From NCBI RefSeq assembly GCF_014898055.3, contig NW_023605194.1:100571258-100635257 (forward strand): DNA of 64,000 nucleotides, read 5' to 3'. This document shows positions 8,789 to 21,992 of this stretch, in pieces. The notes beneath the pieces were generated by a model, which saw only the letters and a program-made list of their open reading frames with translations, searched no databases and was not told the DNA's origin. Position 1 is the first letter of the stretch. Each line of letters opens with the position of its first letter. The translations under genes were made by a program, and so were the position numbers. The DNA is from Talpa occidentalis (lineage: Eukaryota > Chordata > Mammalia > Eulipotyphla > Talpidae).

Positions 8789-11700
8789 GAGCCCAGAGGG
8801 AGCCCAGAGGGAGCCCAGAGGGAGCCCAGAGGGAGCCCAGAGGGAGCCCAGAGGGAGCCCAGAGGGAGCCCAGAGGGAGCCCAGAGGGAGCCCAGAGGGA
8901 GCCCAGAGGGGCCCAGAGGGAGCCCAGAGGGGAGCCCAGAGGGAGCCCAGAGGGGAGCCCAGAGGGAGCCCAGAGGGAGCCCAGAGGGAGCCCAGAGGGA
9001 GCCCAGAGGGAGCCCAGAGGGAGCCCAGAGGGGAGCCCAGAGGGAGCCCAGAGGGAGCCCAGAGGGAGCCCAGAGGGAGCCCAGAGGGAGCCCAGAGGGA
9101 GCCCAGAGGGAGCCCAGAGGGAGCCCAGAGGGAGCCCAGAGGGGAGCCCAGAGGGAGCCCAGAGGGAGCCCAGAGGGAGCCAGAGGGAGCCCAGAGGGAG
9201 CCCAGAGGGAGCCCAGAGGGAGCCAGAGGGAGCCCAGAGGGAGCCCAGAGGGAGCCCAGAGGGAGCCCAGAGGGAGCCCAGAGGGAGCCAGAGGGAGCCC
9301 AGAGGGAGCCCAGAGGGAGCCCAGAGGGAGCCCAGAGGGAGCCCAGAGGGAGCCCAGAGGGAGCCCAGAGGGAGCCCAGAGGGAGCCCAGAGGGAGCCCA
9401 GAGGGAGCCCAGAGGAGCCCAGAGGGAGCCCAGAGGGAGCCCAGAGGGAGCCCAGAGGGAGCCCAGGGGAGCCAGAGGGAGCCCAGAGGGAGCCCAGAGG
9501 GAGCCAGAGGGAGCCCAGAGGGAGCCCAGAGGGAGCCCAGAGGGAGCCCAGAGGGAGCCCAGAGGGAGCCCAGAGGGAGCCCAGAGGGAGCCCAGAGGGA
9601 GCCCAGAGGGAGCCCAGAGGAGAGCCCAGAGGGGAGCCCAGAGGGAGCCCAGAGGGAGCCCAGAGGGAGCCCAGAGGGAGCCCAGAGGGAGCCCAGAGGG
9701 AGCCCAGAGGGAGCCCAGAGGGAGCCCAGAGGGAGCCCAGAGGGAGCCCAGAGGGGAGCCCAGAGGGAGCCCAGAGGGAGCCCAGAGGGAGCCCAGAGGG
9801 AGCCCAGAGGGAGCCCAGAGGGAGCCCAGAGGGAGCCCAGAGGGAGCCCAGAGGGAGCCAGAGGGAGCCAGAGGGAGCCCAGAGGGAGCCCAGAGGGAGC
9901 CCAGAGGGAGCCCAGAGGGAGCCCAGAGGGAGCCCAGAGGGAGCCCAGAGGGAGCCCAGAGGGAGCCCAGAGGGAGCCCAGAGGGAGCCCAGAGGGAGCC
10001 CAGAGGGAGCCCAGAGGGAGCCCAGGAGGAGCCAGAGAGGGAGCCCAGAGGGAGCCCAGAGCCCAGAGGGAGCCCAGAGGAGCCCAGAGGGAGCCCAGAG
10101 GAGCCCAGAGGGAGCCCAGAGGGAGCCCAGAGGGAGCCCAGAGGGAGCCCAGAGGGCCCCAGAGGGAGCCCAGAGGGAGCCCAGAGGGAGCCCAGAGGGA
10201 GCCCAGAGGGAGCCCAGAGGGAGCCCAGAGGGAGCCCAGAGGGAGCCCAGAGGGAGCCCAGAGGGAGCCCAGAGGGAGCCCAGAGGGAGCCCAGAGGGAG
10301 CCCAGAGGGAGCCCAGAGGGAGCCCAGAGGGAGCCAGAGGGAGCCCAGAGGGAGCCCAGAGGGAGCCCAGAGGGGAGCCCAGAGGGAGCCCAGAGGGAGC
10401 CCAGAGGGAGCCCAGAGGGAGCCCAGAGGGAGCCCAGAGGGAGCCCAGAGGGAGCCCAGAGGGAGCCCAGAGGGAGCCCAGAGGGAGCCAGAGGGAGCCA
10501 GAGGGAGCCAGAGGGAGCCCAGAGGGAGCCCAGAGGGAGCCCAGAGGGAGCCCAGAGGGAGCCCAGAGGGAGCCCAGGGAGCCAGAGGGAGCCCAGAGGG
10601 GCCCAGAGGGAGCCCAGAGGGAGCCCAGAGGGACCAGAGGGAGCCCAGAGGGAGCCCAGAGGGAGCCCAGAGGGAGCCCAGAGGGAGCCCAGAGGGAGCC
10701 CAGAGGGAGCCCAGAGGGAGCCCAGAGGAGCCCAGAGCCCAGGACCAGAGGGGAGCCAGAGGGAGCCAGAGGGGAGCCCAGAGGGAGCCCAGAGGGAGCC
10801 CAGAGGGAGCCCAGAGGGAGCCCAGAGGGAGCCCAGAGGGAGCCCAGAGGGAGCCCAGAGGGAGCCCAGAGGGAGCCCAGAGGGAGAGCCAGAGAGCCCA
10901 GAGGGAGCCAGAGGGAGCCCAGAGGAGCCCAGAGGGAGCCCAGAGGGAGCCCAGAGGGAGCCCAGAGGGAGCCCAGAGGGAGCCAGAGGGAGCCAGAGGG
11001 AGCCCAGAGAGGGGAGCCCAGAGGGAGCCCAGAGGAGCCCAGAGGGAGCCCAGAGGAGCCCAGAGGGAGCCCAGAGGGAGCCAGAGGGAGCCCAGAGGGA
11101 GCCCAGAGGGAGCCCAGGCAGAGCCCAGAGGGAGCCCAGAGGGAGCCCAGAGAGGGAGCCCAGAGGGAGCCCAGAGGGAGCCCAGAGGGAGCCCAGAGGG
11201 AGCCCAAGGGAGCCCAGAGGGAGCCCAGAGGGAGCCCAGAGGAGCCCAGAGGGAGCCCAGAGGGAGCCAGAGGGAGCCCAGAGGGAGCCCAGAGGGAGCC
11301 CAGAGAGGAGCCAGAGGGAGCCCAGAGGAGAGCCCAGAGGGAGCCCAGAGGGAGCCCAGAGGGAGCCCAGAGGGAGCCCAGAGGGAGCCCAGAGGGAGCC
11401 CAGGGGAGCCCAGAGGGAGCCCAGAGAGGGAGCCCAGAGGGAGCCCAGAGGGGAGCCCAGAGGGAGCCCAGAGGAGCCCAGAGGGAGCCCAGAGGGAGCC
11501 CAGAGGAGCAGCCCCCAGAGGGAGCCCAGAGGGAGCCCAGAGGAGCCCAGAGGGAGCCCAGAGGGGAGCCCCAGAGGGAGCCCAGAGGGAGCCCAGAGGG
11601 AGCCCAGAGGGAGCCCCAAGACCAAGGGGAGCCCAGAGGGAGCCCAGAGGGAGCCCAGAGGGAGCCCAGAGGGAGCCCAGAGGGAGCCCAGAGGAGCCCA

Positions 11701-13307
11701 GAGGGAGCCCAGAGGGGAGCCCAGAGGGAGCCAGAGGGAGCCCAGAGGGAGAGGGACCCAGAGGGAGCCCAGAGGAGCCCAGAGGGAGCCCAGAGGGAGC
11801 CCAGAGGGAGCCCAGAGGGGAGCCCAGAGGGAGCCCAGAGGGAGCCCAGAGGGAGCCCAGAGGGAGCCCAGAGGAGCCCAGAGGGAGCCCAGAGGGCCCA
11901 GAGGGAGCCCAGAGGGGAGCCCAGAGGGAGCCCAGAGGGAGCCAGAGGGAGCCCAGAGGGAGCCCAGAGGGAGCCCAGAGGAGCCCAGAGGGAGCCCAGA
12001 GGGAGCCCAGAGGGGAGCCCAGAGGGAGCCCAGAGGGAGCCCAGAGGGAGCCCCAGCAGAGGAGCCCAGAGGGAGCCCAGAGGGAGCCCAGAGGGAGCCC
12101 AGAGGAGCCAGAGGAGCCAGAGGGAGGGAAGGGAGCCAGAGGGAGCCCAGAGGGAGCCCAGAGGGAGCCCAGAGGGGGAGCCCAGAGGGAGAGCCCAGAG
12201 GGGCCCAGAGGGAGCCCAGAGGGAGCCCAGAGGGGAGCCCAGAGGAGCCCATGAGGAGAGGGGAGCCCAGAGGGAGCCCAGAGAGGGAGCCCAGAGGGAG
12301 CCCAGAGGGAGCCCAGAGGGAGCCAGAGGGAGCCAGAGGGAGCCCAGAGGGAGCCCAGAGGGAGCCCAGAGGGAGCCAGAGGAGCCCAGAGGAGCCCAGA
12401 GGGAGCCCAGAGGGAGCCCAGAGGGAGCCCAGAGGGAGCCCAGAGGGAGCCCAGAGGGAGCCCAGAGGAGCCCAGAGGGAGCCCAGAGGGAGCCCAGAGG
12501 GAGCCAAGGGAAGCCCAGAGGAGCCCAGAGGGAGCCCAGAGGGAGCCCAGAGGGAGCCCAGAGAGCCCAGAGGGAGCCCAGAGGAGAGCCCAGGGAGAGC
12601 CAGGGGAGCCCAGAGGGAGCCCAGAGGGAGCCCAGAGGGAGCCCAGAGGGAGCCCAGAGGGAGCCCAGAGGGAGCCAGAGGGGCCCAGAGGGAGCCCAGA
12701 GGGAGCCCAGAGGGAGCCCAGAGGGAGCCCAGAGGGAGCCCAGAGGGAGCCAGAGGGAGCCCAGAGGGAGCCCAGAGGGAGCCCAGAGGGAGCCCAGAGG
12801 GAGCCCAGAGGGAGCCCAGAGGGAGCCCAGAGGGAGCCCAGAGGGAGCCCAGAGGGAGCCCAGAGGAGCCCAGAGGGAGCCCAGAGGGAGCCCAGAGGGA
12901 GCCAGAGGGAGCCCAGAGGGAGCCCAGAGGGGAGCCCAGAGGAGCCCAGAGGGAGCCCAGAGGGAGCCCAGAGGGAGCCCAGAGGGAGCCCAGAGGGAGC
13001 CCAGAGGGAGCCCAGAGGGAGCCCAGAGGGAGCCCAGAGGAGCCCAGAGGGAGCCCAGAGGGAGCCCAGAGGGAGCCAGAGGAGCCCAGAGGGAGCCCAG
13101 AGAGGAGCCCAGAGGGAGCCAGAGGAGCCAGAGGAGCCCAGAGGAGCCCAGAGGGAGCCAGAGGGAGCCCAGAGGGAGCCCAGAGGGAGCCCAGAGGGAG
13201 CCCAGAGGGAGCCCAGAGGGAGCCCAGAGGGAGCCCAGAGGGAGCCCAGAGGGAGCCCAGAGGGAGCCCAGAGGGAGCCCAGAGGGAGCCCAGAGGGAGC
13301 CCAGAGG
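8789..13307 (+). repeat. 11-bp minisatellite (GAGCCCAGAGG)n
   Basis: About 4.5 kb, roughly 410 units of GAGCCCAGAGG. Most variation is one-base length change: AGAGGAGCCC, GAGGGAGCCAGAG and GAGGGGAGCCC forms. Rare odd units include CCCAAGACCAAGG near 11616 and GAGGGAAGGGAGCC near 12124. The unit has no stop codon in most frames on either strand and 11 is prime to 3, so three units make an 11-residue peptide period. This produces over 1500-codon open frames on both strands in several registers, none of which is evidence of a gene. GGG and CCC recur every 11 bases on each strand, so hairpin or G-quadruplex formation is plausible. Confidence 0.97.
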
Positions 13308-16300
13308 GAGCCCGACTGACTGTCTTGTCATCCATCGCCCAATCAATGATCCACGAGCCCGACTGACTGTCTTGTCATCCATCGCCCAATCAATGATCCA
13401 CGAGCCCGACTGACTGTCTTGTCATCAATCACCCAATCAATGATCCACGAGCCCGACTGACTGTCTTGTCATCAATCACCCAATCGATGATCCACGAGCC
13501 CGACTGACTGTCTTGTCATCAATCACCCAATCAATGATCCACGAGCCCGACTGACTGTCTTGTCATCAATCACCCAATCAATGATCCACGAGCCCGACTG
13601 ACTGTCTTGTCATCAATCACCCAATCGATGATCCACGAGCCCGACTGACTGTCTTGTCATCAATCACCCAATCGATGATCCACGAGCCCGACTGACTGTC
13701 TTGTCATCAATCACCCAATCGATGATCCACGAGCCCGACTGACTGTCTTGTCATCAATCACCCAATCGATGATCCACGAGCCCGACTGACTGTCTTGTCA
13801 TCAATCACCCAATCAATGATCCACGAGCCCGACTGACTGTCTTGTCATCAATCACCCAATCAATGATCCACGAGCCCGACTGACTGTCTTGTCATCAATC
13901 ACCCAATCGATGATCCACGAGCCCGACTGACTGTCTTGTCATCAATCACCCAATCAATGATCCACGAGCCCGACTGACTGTCTTGTCATCAATCACCCAA
14001 TCGATGATCCACGAGCCCGACTGACTGTCTTGTCATCAATCACCCAATCGATGATCCACGAGCCCGACTGACTGTCTTGTCATCAATCACCCAATCAATG
14101 ATCCACGAGCCCGACTGACTGTCTTGTCATCAATCACCCAATCAATGATCCACGAGCCCGACTGACTGTCTTGTCATCAATCACCCAATCAATGATCCAC
14201 GAGCCCGACTGACTGTCTTGTCATCAATCACCCAATCAATGATCCACGAGCCCGACTGACTGTCTTGTCATCAATCACCCAATCAATGATCCACGAGCCC
14301 GACTGACTGTCTTGTCATCAATCACCCAATCAATGATCCACGAGCCCGACTGACTGTCTTGTCATCAATCACCCAATCAATGATCCACGAGCCCGACTGA
14401 CTGTCTTGTCATCAATCACCCAATCAATGATCCACGAGCCCGACTGACTGTCTTGTCATCAATCACCCAATCAATGATCCACGAGCCCGACTGACTGTCT
14501 TGTCATCAATCACCCAATCAATGATCCACGAGCCCGACTGACTGTCTTGTCATCAATCACCCAATCAATGATCCACGAGCCCGACTGACTGTCTTGTCAT
14601 CAATCACCCAATCAATGATCCACGAGCCCGACTGACTGTCTTGTCATCAATCACCCAATCAATGATCCACGAGCCCGACTGACTGTCTTGTCATCAATCA
14701 CCCAATCAATGATCCACGAGCCCGACTGACTGTCTTGTCATCAATCACCCAATCAATGATCCACGAGCCCGACTGACTGTCTTGTCATCAATCACCCAAT
14801 CAATGATCCACGAGCCCGACTGACTGTCTTGTCATCAATCACCCAATCAATGATCCACGAGCCCGACTGACTGTCTTGTCATCAATCACCCAATCAATGA
14901 TCCACGAGCCCGACTGACTGTCTTGTCATCAATCACCCAATCAATGATCCACGAGCCCGACTGACTGTCTTGTCATCAATCAATCACCCAATCAATGATC
15001 CACGAGCCCGACTGACTGTCTTGTCATCAATCACCCAATCAATGATCCACGAGCCCGACTGACTGTCTTGTCATCAATCACCCAATCAATGATCCACGAG
15101 CCCGACTGACTGTCTTGTCATCAATCACCCAATCATGATGATCCACGAGCCCGACTGACTGTCTTGTCATCAATCGCCCAATCAATGAATGATCCACGAG
15201 CCCGACTGACTGTCTTGTCATCAATCACCCAATCAATGAATGATCCACGAGCCCGACTGACTGTCTTGTCATCAATCACCCAATCAATGATCCACGAGCC
15301 CGACTGACTGTCTTGTCATCAATCACCCAATCAATCAATGATCCACGAGCCCGACTGACTGTCTTGTCATCAATCACCCAATCAATCAATGATCCACGAG
15401 CCCGACTGACTGTCTTGTCATCAATCACCCAATCAATCACCCAATCAATGATCCACGAGCCCGACTGACTGTCTTGTCATCAATCACCCAATCAATCACC
15501 CAATCAATGATCCACGAGCCCGACTGACTGTCTTGTCATCAATCACCCAATCAATCACCCAATCAATGATCCACGAGCCCGACTGACTGTCTTGTCATCA
15601 ATCACCCAATCAATCAATGATCCACGAGCCCGACTGACTGTCTTGTCATCAATCACCCAATCAATCACCCAATCAATGATCCACGAGCCCGACTGACTGT
15701 CTTGTCATCAATCACCCAATCAATGATCCACGAGCCCGACTGACTGTCTTGTCATCAATCACCCAATCAATCAATCAATGATCCACGAGCCCGACTGACT
15801 GTCTTGTCATCAATCACCCAATCAATCAATGATCCACGAGCCCGACTGACTGTCTTGTCATCAATCAATCACCCAATCAATGATCCACGAGCCCGACTGA
15901 CTGTCTGTCTTGTCATCAATCACCCAATCAATGATCCACGAGCCCGACTGACTGTCTGTCTTGTCATCAATCACCCAATCAATGATCCACGAGCCCGACT
16001 GACTGTCTTGTCATCAATCACCCAATCAATCAATGATCCACGAGCCCGACTGACTGTCTTGTCATCAATCACCCAATCAATCAATGATCCACGAGCCCGA
16101 CTGACTGTCTTGTCATCAATCACCCAATCAATCAATCAATGATCCACGAGCCCGACTGACTGTCTTGTCATCCATCACATCGCCCAATCATCAATCAATG
16201 ATCCACGAGCCCGACTGACTGTCTTGTCATCCATCACCCAATCAATCAATCAATGATCCACGAGCCCGACTGACTGTCTTGTCATCAATCACCCAATCAA

Positions 16301-19300
16301 TCAATGATCCACGAGCCCGACTGACTGTCTTGTCATCAATCACCCAATCAATCAATGATCCACGAGCCCGACTGACTGTCTTGTCATCAATCACCCAATC
16401 ACCCAATCAATGATCCACGAGCCCGACTGACTGTCTTGTCATCAATCACCCAATCAATGATCCACGAGCCCGACTGACTGTCTTGTCATCAATCACCCAA
16501 TCAATGATCCACGAGCCCGACTGACTGTCTTGTCATCCATCACATCGCCCAATCAATCAATGATCCACGAGCCCGACTGACTGTCTTGTCATCCATCACA
16601 TCACCCAATCAATCAATGATCCACGAGCCCGACTGACTGTCTTGTCATCAATCAATCACATCACCCAATCAATCAATGATCCACGAGCCCGACTGACTGT
16701 CTTGTCATCCATCACATCGCCCAATCAATCAATGATCCACGAGCCCGACTGACTGTCTTGTCATCCATCACATCGCCCAATCAATCAATGATCCACGAGC
16801 CCGACTGACTGTCTTGTCATCCATCACATCGCCCAATCAATCAATGATCCACGAGCCCGACTGACTGTCTTGTCATCAATCACCCAATCAATCAATGATC
16901 CACGAGCCCGACTGACTGTCTTGTCATCAATCACCCAATCAATGATCCACGAGCCCGACTGACTGTCTTGTCATCAATCAATCAATCACCCAATCAATGA
17001 TCCACGAGCCCGACTGACTGTCTTGTCATCAATCAATCACCAATCAATGATCCACGAGCCCGACTGACTGTCTTGTCATCAATCAATCAATCACCCAATC
17101 AATGATCCACGAGCCCGACTGACTGTCTTGTCATCAATCACCCAATCAATGATCCACGAGCCCGACTGACTGTCTTGTCATCAATCACCCAATCAATGAT
17201 CCACGAGCCCGACTGACTGTCTTGTCATCAATCACCCAATCAATGATCCACGAGCCCGACTGACTGTCTTGTCATCAATCACCCAATCAATGATCCACGA
17301 GCCCGACTGACTGTCTTGTCATCAATCACCCAATCAATGATCCACGAGCCCGACTGACTGTCTTGTCATCAATCACCCAATCAATGATCCACGAGCCCGA
17401 CTGACTGTCTTGTCATCAATCACCCAATCAATGATCCACGAGCCCGACTGACTGTCTTGTCATCAATCACCCAATCAATGATCCACGAGCCCGACTGACT
17501 GTCTTGTCATCAAATCACCCAATCAATGATCCACGAGCCCGACTGACTGTCTTGTCATCAATCACCCAATCAATGATCCACGAGCCCGACTGACTGTCTT
17601 GTCATCAATCACCCAATCAATGATCCACGAGCCCGACTGACTGTCTTGTCATCAATCACCCAATCAATGATCCACGAGCCCGACTGACTGTCTTGTCATC
17701 AATCACCCAATCAATGATCCACGAGCCCGACTGACTGTCTTGTCATCAATCACCCAATCAATGATCCACGAGCCCGACTGACTGTCTTGTCATCAATCAC
17801 CCAATCAATGATCCACGAGCCCGACTGACTGTCTTGTCATCAATCACCCAATCAATGATCCACGAGCCCGACTGACTGTCTTGTCATCAATCACCCAATC
17901 AATGATCCACGAGCCCGACTGACTGTCTTGTCATCAATCACCCAATCAATGATCCACGAGCCCGACTGACTGTCTTGTCATCAATCACCCAATCAATGAT
18001 CCACGAGCCCGACTGACTGTCTTGTCATCAATCACCCAATCAATGATCCACGAGCCCGACTGACTGTCTTGTCATCAATCACCCAATCAATGATCCACGA
18101 GCCCGACTGACTGTCTTGTCATCAATCACCCAATCAATGATCCACGAGCCCGACTGACTGTCTTGTCATCAATCACCCAATCAATGATCCACGAGCCCGA
18201 CTGACTGTCTTGTCATCAATCACCCAATCAATGATCCACGAGCCCGACTGACTGTCTTGTCATCAATCACCCAATCAATGATCCACGAGCCCGACTGACT
18301 GTCTTGTCATCAATCACCCAATCAATGATCCACGAGCCCGACTGACTGTCTTGTCATCAATCACCCAATCAATGATCCACGAGCCCGACTGACTGTCTTG
18401 TCATCAATCACCCAATCAATGATCCACGAGCCCGACTGACTGTCTTGTCATCAATCACCCAATCAATGATCCACGAGCCCGACTGACTGTCTTGTCATCA
18501 ATCACCCAATCAATCAATGATCCACGAGCCCGACTGACTGTCTTGTCATCAATCACCCAATCAATCAATCACCCAATCAATGATCCACGAGCCCGACTGA
18601 CTGTCTTGTCATCAATCAATCAATCACCCAATCAATGATCCACGAGCCCGACTGACTGTCTTGTCATCAATCACCCAATCAATCAATGATCCACGAGCCC
18701 GACTGACTGTCTTGTCATCAATCACCCAATCAATCACCCAATCAATGATCCACGAGCCCGACTGACTGTCTTGTCATCAATCACCCAATCAATGATCCAC
18801 GAGCCCGACTGACTGTCTTGTCATCAATCACCCAATCAATCAATCAATGATCCACGAGCCCGACTGACTGTCTTGTCATCAATCACCCAATCAATCAATG
18901 ATCCACGAGCCCGACTGACTGTCTGTCTTGTCATCAATCAATCACCCAATCAATGATCCACGAGCCCGACTGACTGTCTGTCTTGTCATCAATCACCCAA
19001 TCAATGATCCACGAGCCCGACTGACTGTGTCTTGTCATCAATCACCCAATCAATGATCCACGAGCCCGACTGACTGTCTTGTCATCAATCACCCAATCAA
19101 TCAATGATCCACGAGCCCGACTGACTGTCTTGTCATCAATCACCCAATCAATCAATGATCCACGAGCCCGACTGACTGTCTTGTCATCAATCACCAATCA
19201 ATCAATCAATGATCCACGAGCCCGACTGACTGTCTTGTCATCAATCACCCAAATCAATCAATGATCCACGAGCCCGACTGACTGTCTTGTCATCCATCGC

Positions 19301-21973
19301 CCAATCAATCAATCAATGATCCACGAGCCCGACTGACTGTCTTGTCATCAATCACCCAATCAATCAATGATCCACGAGCCCGACTGACTGTCTTGTCATC
19401 AATCACCCAATCAATCAATGATCCACGAGCCCGACTGACTGTCTTGTCATCAATCACCCAATCACCCAATCAATGATCCACGAGCCCGACTGACTGTCTT
19501 GTCATCAATCACCCAATCAATGATCCACGAGCCCGACTGACTGTCTTGTCATCAATCACCCAATCAATGATCCACGAGCCCGACTGACTGTCTTGTCATC
19601 AATCAATCACCCAATCACCCAATCAATCAATGATCCACGAGCCCGACTGACTGTCTTGTCATCCATCACATCGCCCAATCAATCAATGATCCACGAGCCC
19701 GACTGACTGTCTTGTCATCCATCAATCACATCACCCAATCAATCAATGATCCACGAGCCCGACTGACTGTCTTGTCATCAATCACCCAATCACCCAATCA
19801 ATCAATGATCCACGAGCCCGACTGACTGTCTTGTCATCCATCACATCGCCCAATCAATCAATGATCCACGAGCCCGACTGACTGTCTTGTCATCCATCAC
19901 ATCACCCAATCAATCAATGATCCACGAGCCCGACTGACTGTCTTGTCATCAATCACCCAATCAATCAATGATCCACGAGCCCGACTGACTGTCTTGTCAT
20001 CAATCACCCAATCAATGATCCACGAGCCCGACTGACTGTCTTGTCATCAATCAATCAATCACCCAATCAATGATCCACGAGCCCGACTGACTGTCTTGTC
20101 ATCAATCAATCACCCAATCAATGATCCACGAGCCCGACTGACTGTCTTGTCATCAATCAATCAATCCCAATCAATGATCCACGAGCCCGACTGACTGTCT
20201 TGTCATCAATCACCCAATCAATGATCCACGAGCCCGACTGACTGTCTTGTCATCAATCACCCAATCAATGATCCACGAGCCCGACTGACTGTCTTGTCAT
20301 CAATCACCCAATCAATGATCCACGAGCCCGACTGACTGTCTTGTCATCAATCACCCAATCAATGATCCACGAGCCCGACTGACTGTCTTGTCATCAATCA
20401 CCCAATCAATGATCCACGAGCCCGACTGACTGTCTTGTCATCAATCACCCAATCAATGATCCACGAGCCCGACTGACTGTCTTGTCATCAATCACCCAAT
20501 CAATGATCCACGAGCCCGACTGACTGTCTTGTCATCAATCACCCAATCAATGATCCACGAGCCCGACTGACTGTCTTGTCATCAATCAATCACCCAATCA
20601 ATGATCCACGAGCCCGACTGACTGTCTTGTCATCAATCAATCACCCAATCAATGATCCACGAGCCCGACTGACTGTCTTGTCATCAATCACCCAATCAAT
20701 GATCCACGAGCCCGACTGACTGTCTTGTCATCAATCACCCAATCAATGATCCACGAGCCCGACTGACTGTCTTGTCATCAATCACCCAATCAATGATCCA
20801 CGAGCCCGACTGACTGTCTTGTCATCAATCACCCAATCAATGATCCACGAGCCCGACTGACTGTCTTGTCATCAATCACCCAATCAATGATCCACGAGCC
20901 CGACTGACTGTCTTGTCATCAATCACCCAATCAATGATCCACGAGCCCGACTGACTGTCTTGTCATCATCAATCACCCAATCAATGATCCACGAGCCCGA
21001 CTGACTGTCTTGTCATCATCAATCACCCAATCGCCCAATCAATCAATGATCCACGAGCCCGACTGACTGTCTTGTCATCAATCACCCAATACCCAATCAA
21101 TCAATGATCCACGAGCCCGACTGACTGTCTTGTCATCCATCACATCACCCAATCAATCAATGATCCACGAGCCCGACTGACTGTCTTGTCATCCATCACA
21201 TCACCCAATCAATCAATGATCCACGAGCCCGACTGACTGTCTTGTCATCCATCACCCATCAATCAATGATCCACGAGCCCGACTGACTGTCTTGTCATCA
21301 ATCACCCAATCAATGATCCACGAGCCCGACTGACTGTCTTGTCATCAATCACCCAATCAATGATCCACGAGCCCGACTGACTGTCTTGTCATCAATCACC
21401 CAATCAATCAATGATCCACGAGCCCGACTGACTGTCTTGTCATCAATCACCCATCAATCAATGATCCACGAGCCCGACTGACTGTCTTGTCATCAATCAC
21501 CCAATCAATCAATGATCCACGAGCCCGACTGACTGTCTTGTCATCAATCACCCAATCAATGATCCACGAGCCCGACTGACTGTCTTGTCATCAATCACCC
21601 AATCAATGATCCACGAGCCCGACTGACTGTCTTGTCATCAATCACCCAATCAATCAATGATCCACGAGCCCGACTGACTGTCTTGTCATCAATCACCCAA
21701 TCAATCAATGATCCACGAGCCCGACTGACTGTCTTGTCATCAATCACCCAATCAATGATCCACGAGCCCGACTGACTGTCTTGTCATCAATCACCCAATC
21801 AATCAATCATCCAATCAATGATCCACGAGCCCGACTGACTGTCTTGTCATCAATCACCCAATCAATGATCCATCAATGATCCACGAGCCCGACTGACTGT
21901 CTTGTCATCAATCACCCAATCAATCAATGATCCACGAGCCCGACTGACTGTCTTGTCATCAATCACCCAATCA

Positions 21974-21992
21974 AGATGTGTATAAGAGACAG
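21974..21992 (+). other. Tn5 mosaic-end (library adapter) sequence
   Basis: AGATGTGTATAAGAGACAG interrupts one 47-bp unit between CCCAATCA and ATCCACGAG. It is an exact 19-base match to the hyperactive Tn5 mosaic end used in transposase-based sequencing libraries. The corresponding unit about 6.79 kb downstream reads CAATCAATCAATGATCC with no insert. No transposase or second end is nearby. The best reading is residual adapter carried into the assembly, not a resident transposon. Confidence 0.9.

Noticed and set aside
8667..13382. Open frames of 1178-1571 codons on both strands (GSLWAPSGLPL and EPRGSPEGAQR repeats)
   Set aside because: They coincide with the 11-bp tandem repeat, exist in several frames and both strands at once, and follow from a stop-free unit whose length is prime to 3. 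No promoter, splice or conserved domain supports a protein.
15804..16142. Repeated 17-residue peptides (LTVLSSITQSINDPRAR) here and at similar sites up to 42.8 kb
   Set aside because: They occur only where several 51-bp units (17 codons) are adjacent. The 47-bp units break the frame. They are a by-product of unit length.
21974..21992. A resident Tn5-like transposon end
   Set aside because: A single outer end of 19 bp with no transposase, partner end or 9-bp duplication. The engineered mosaic-end sequence points to library adapter.
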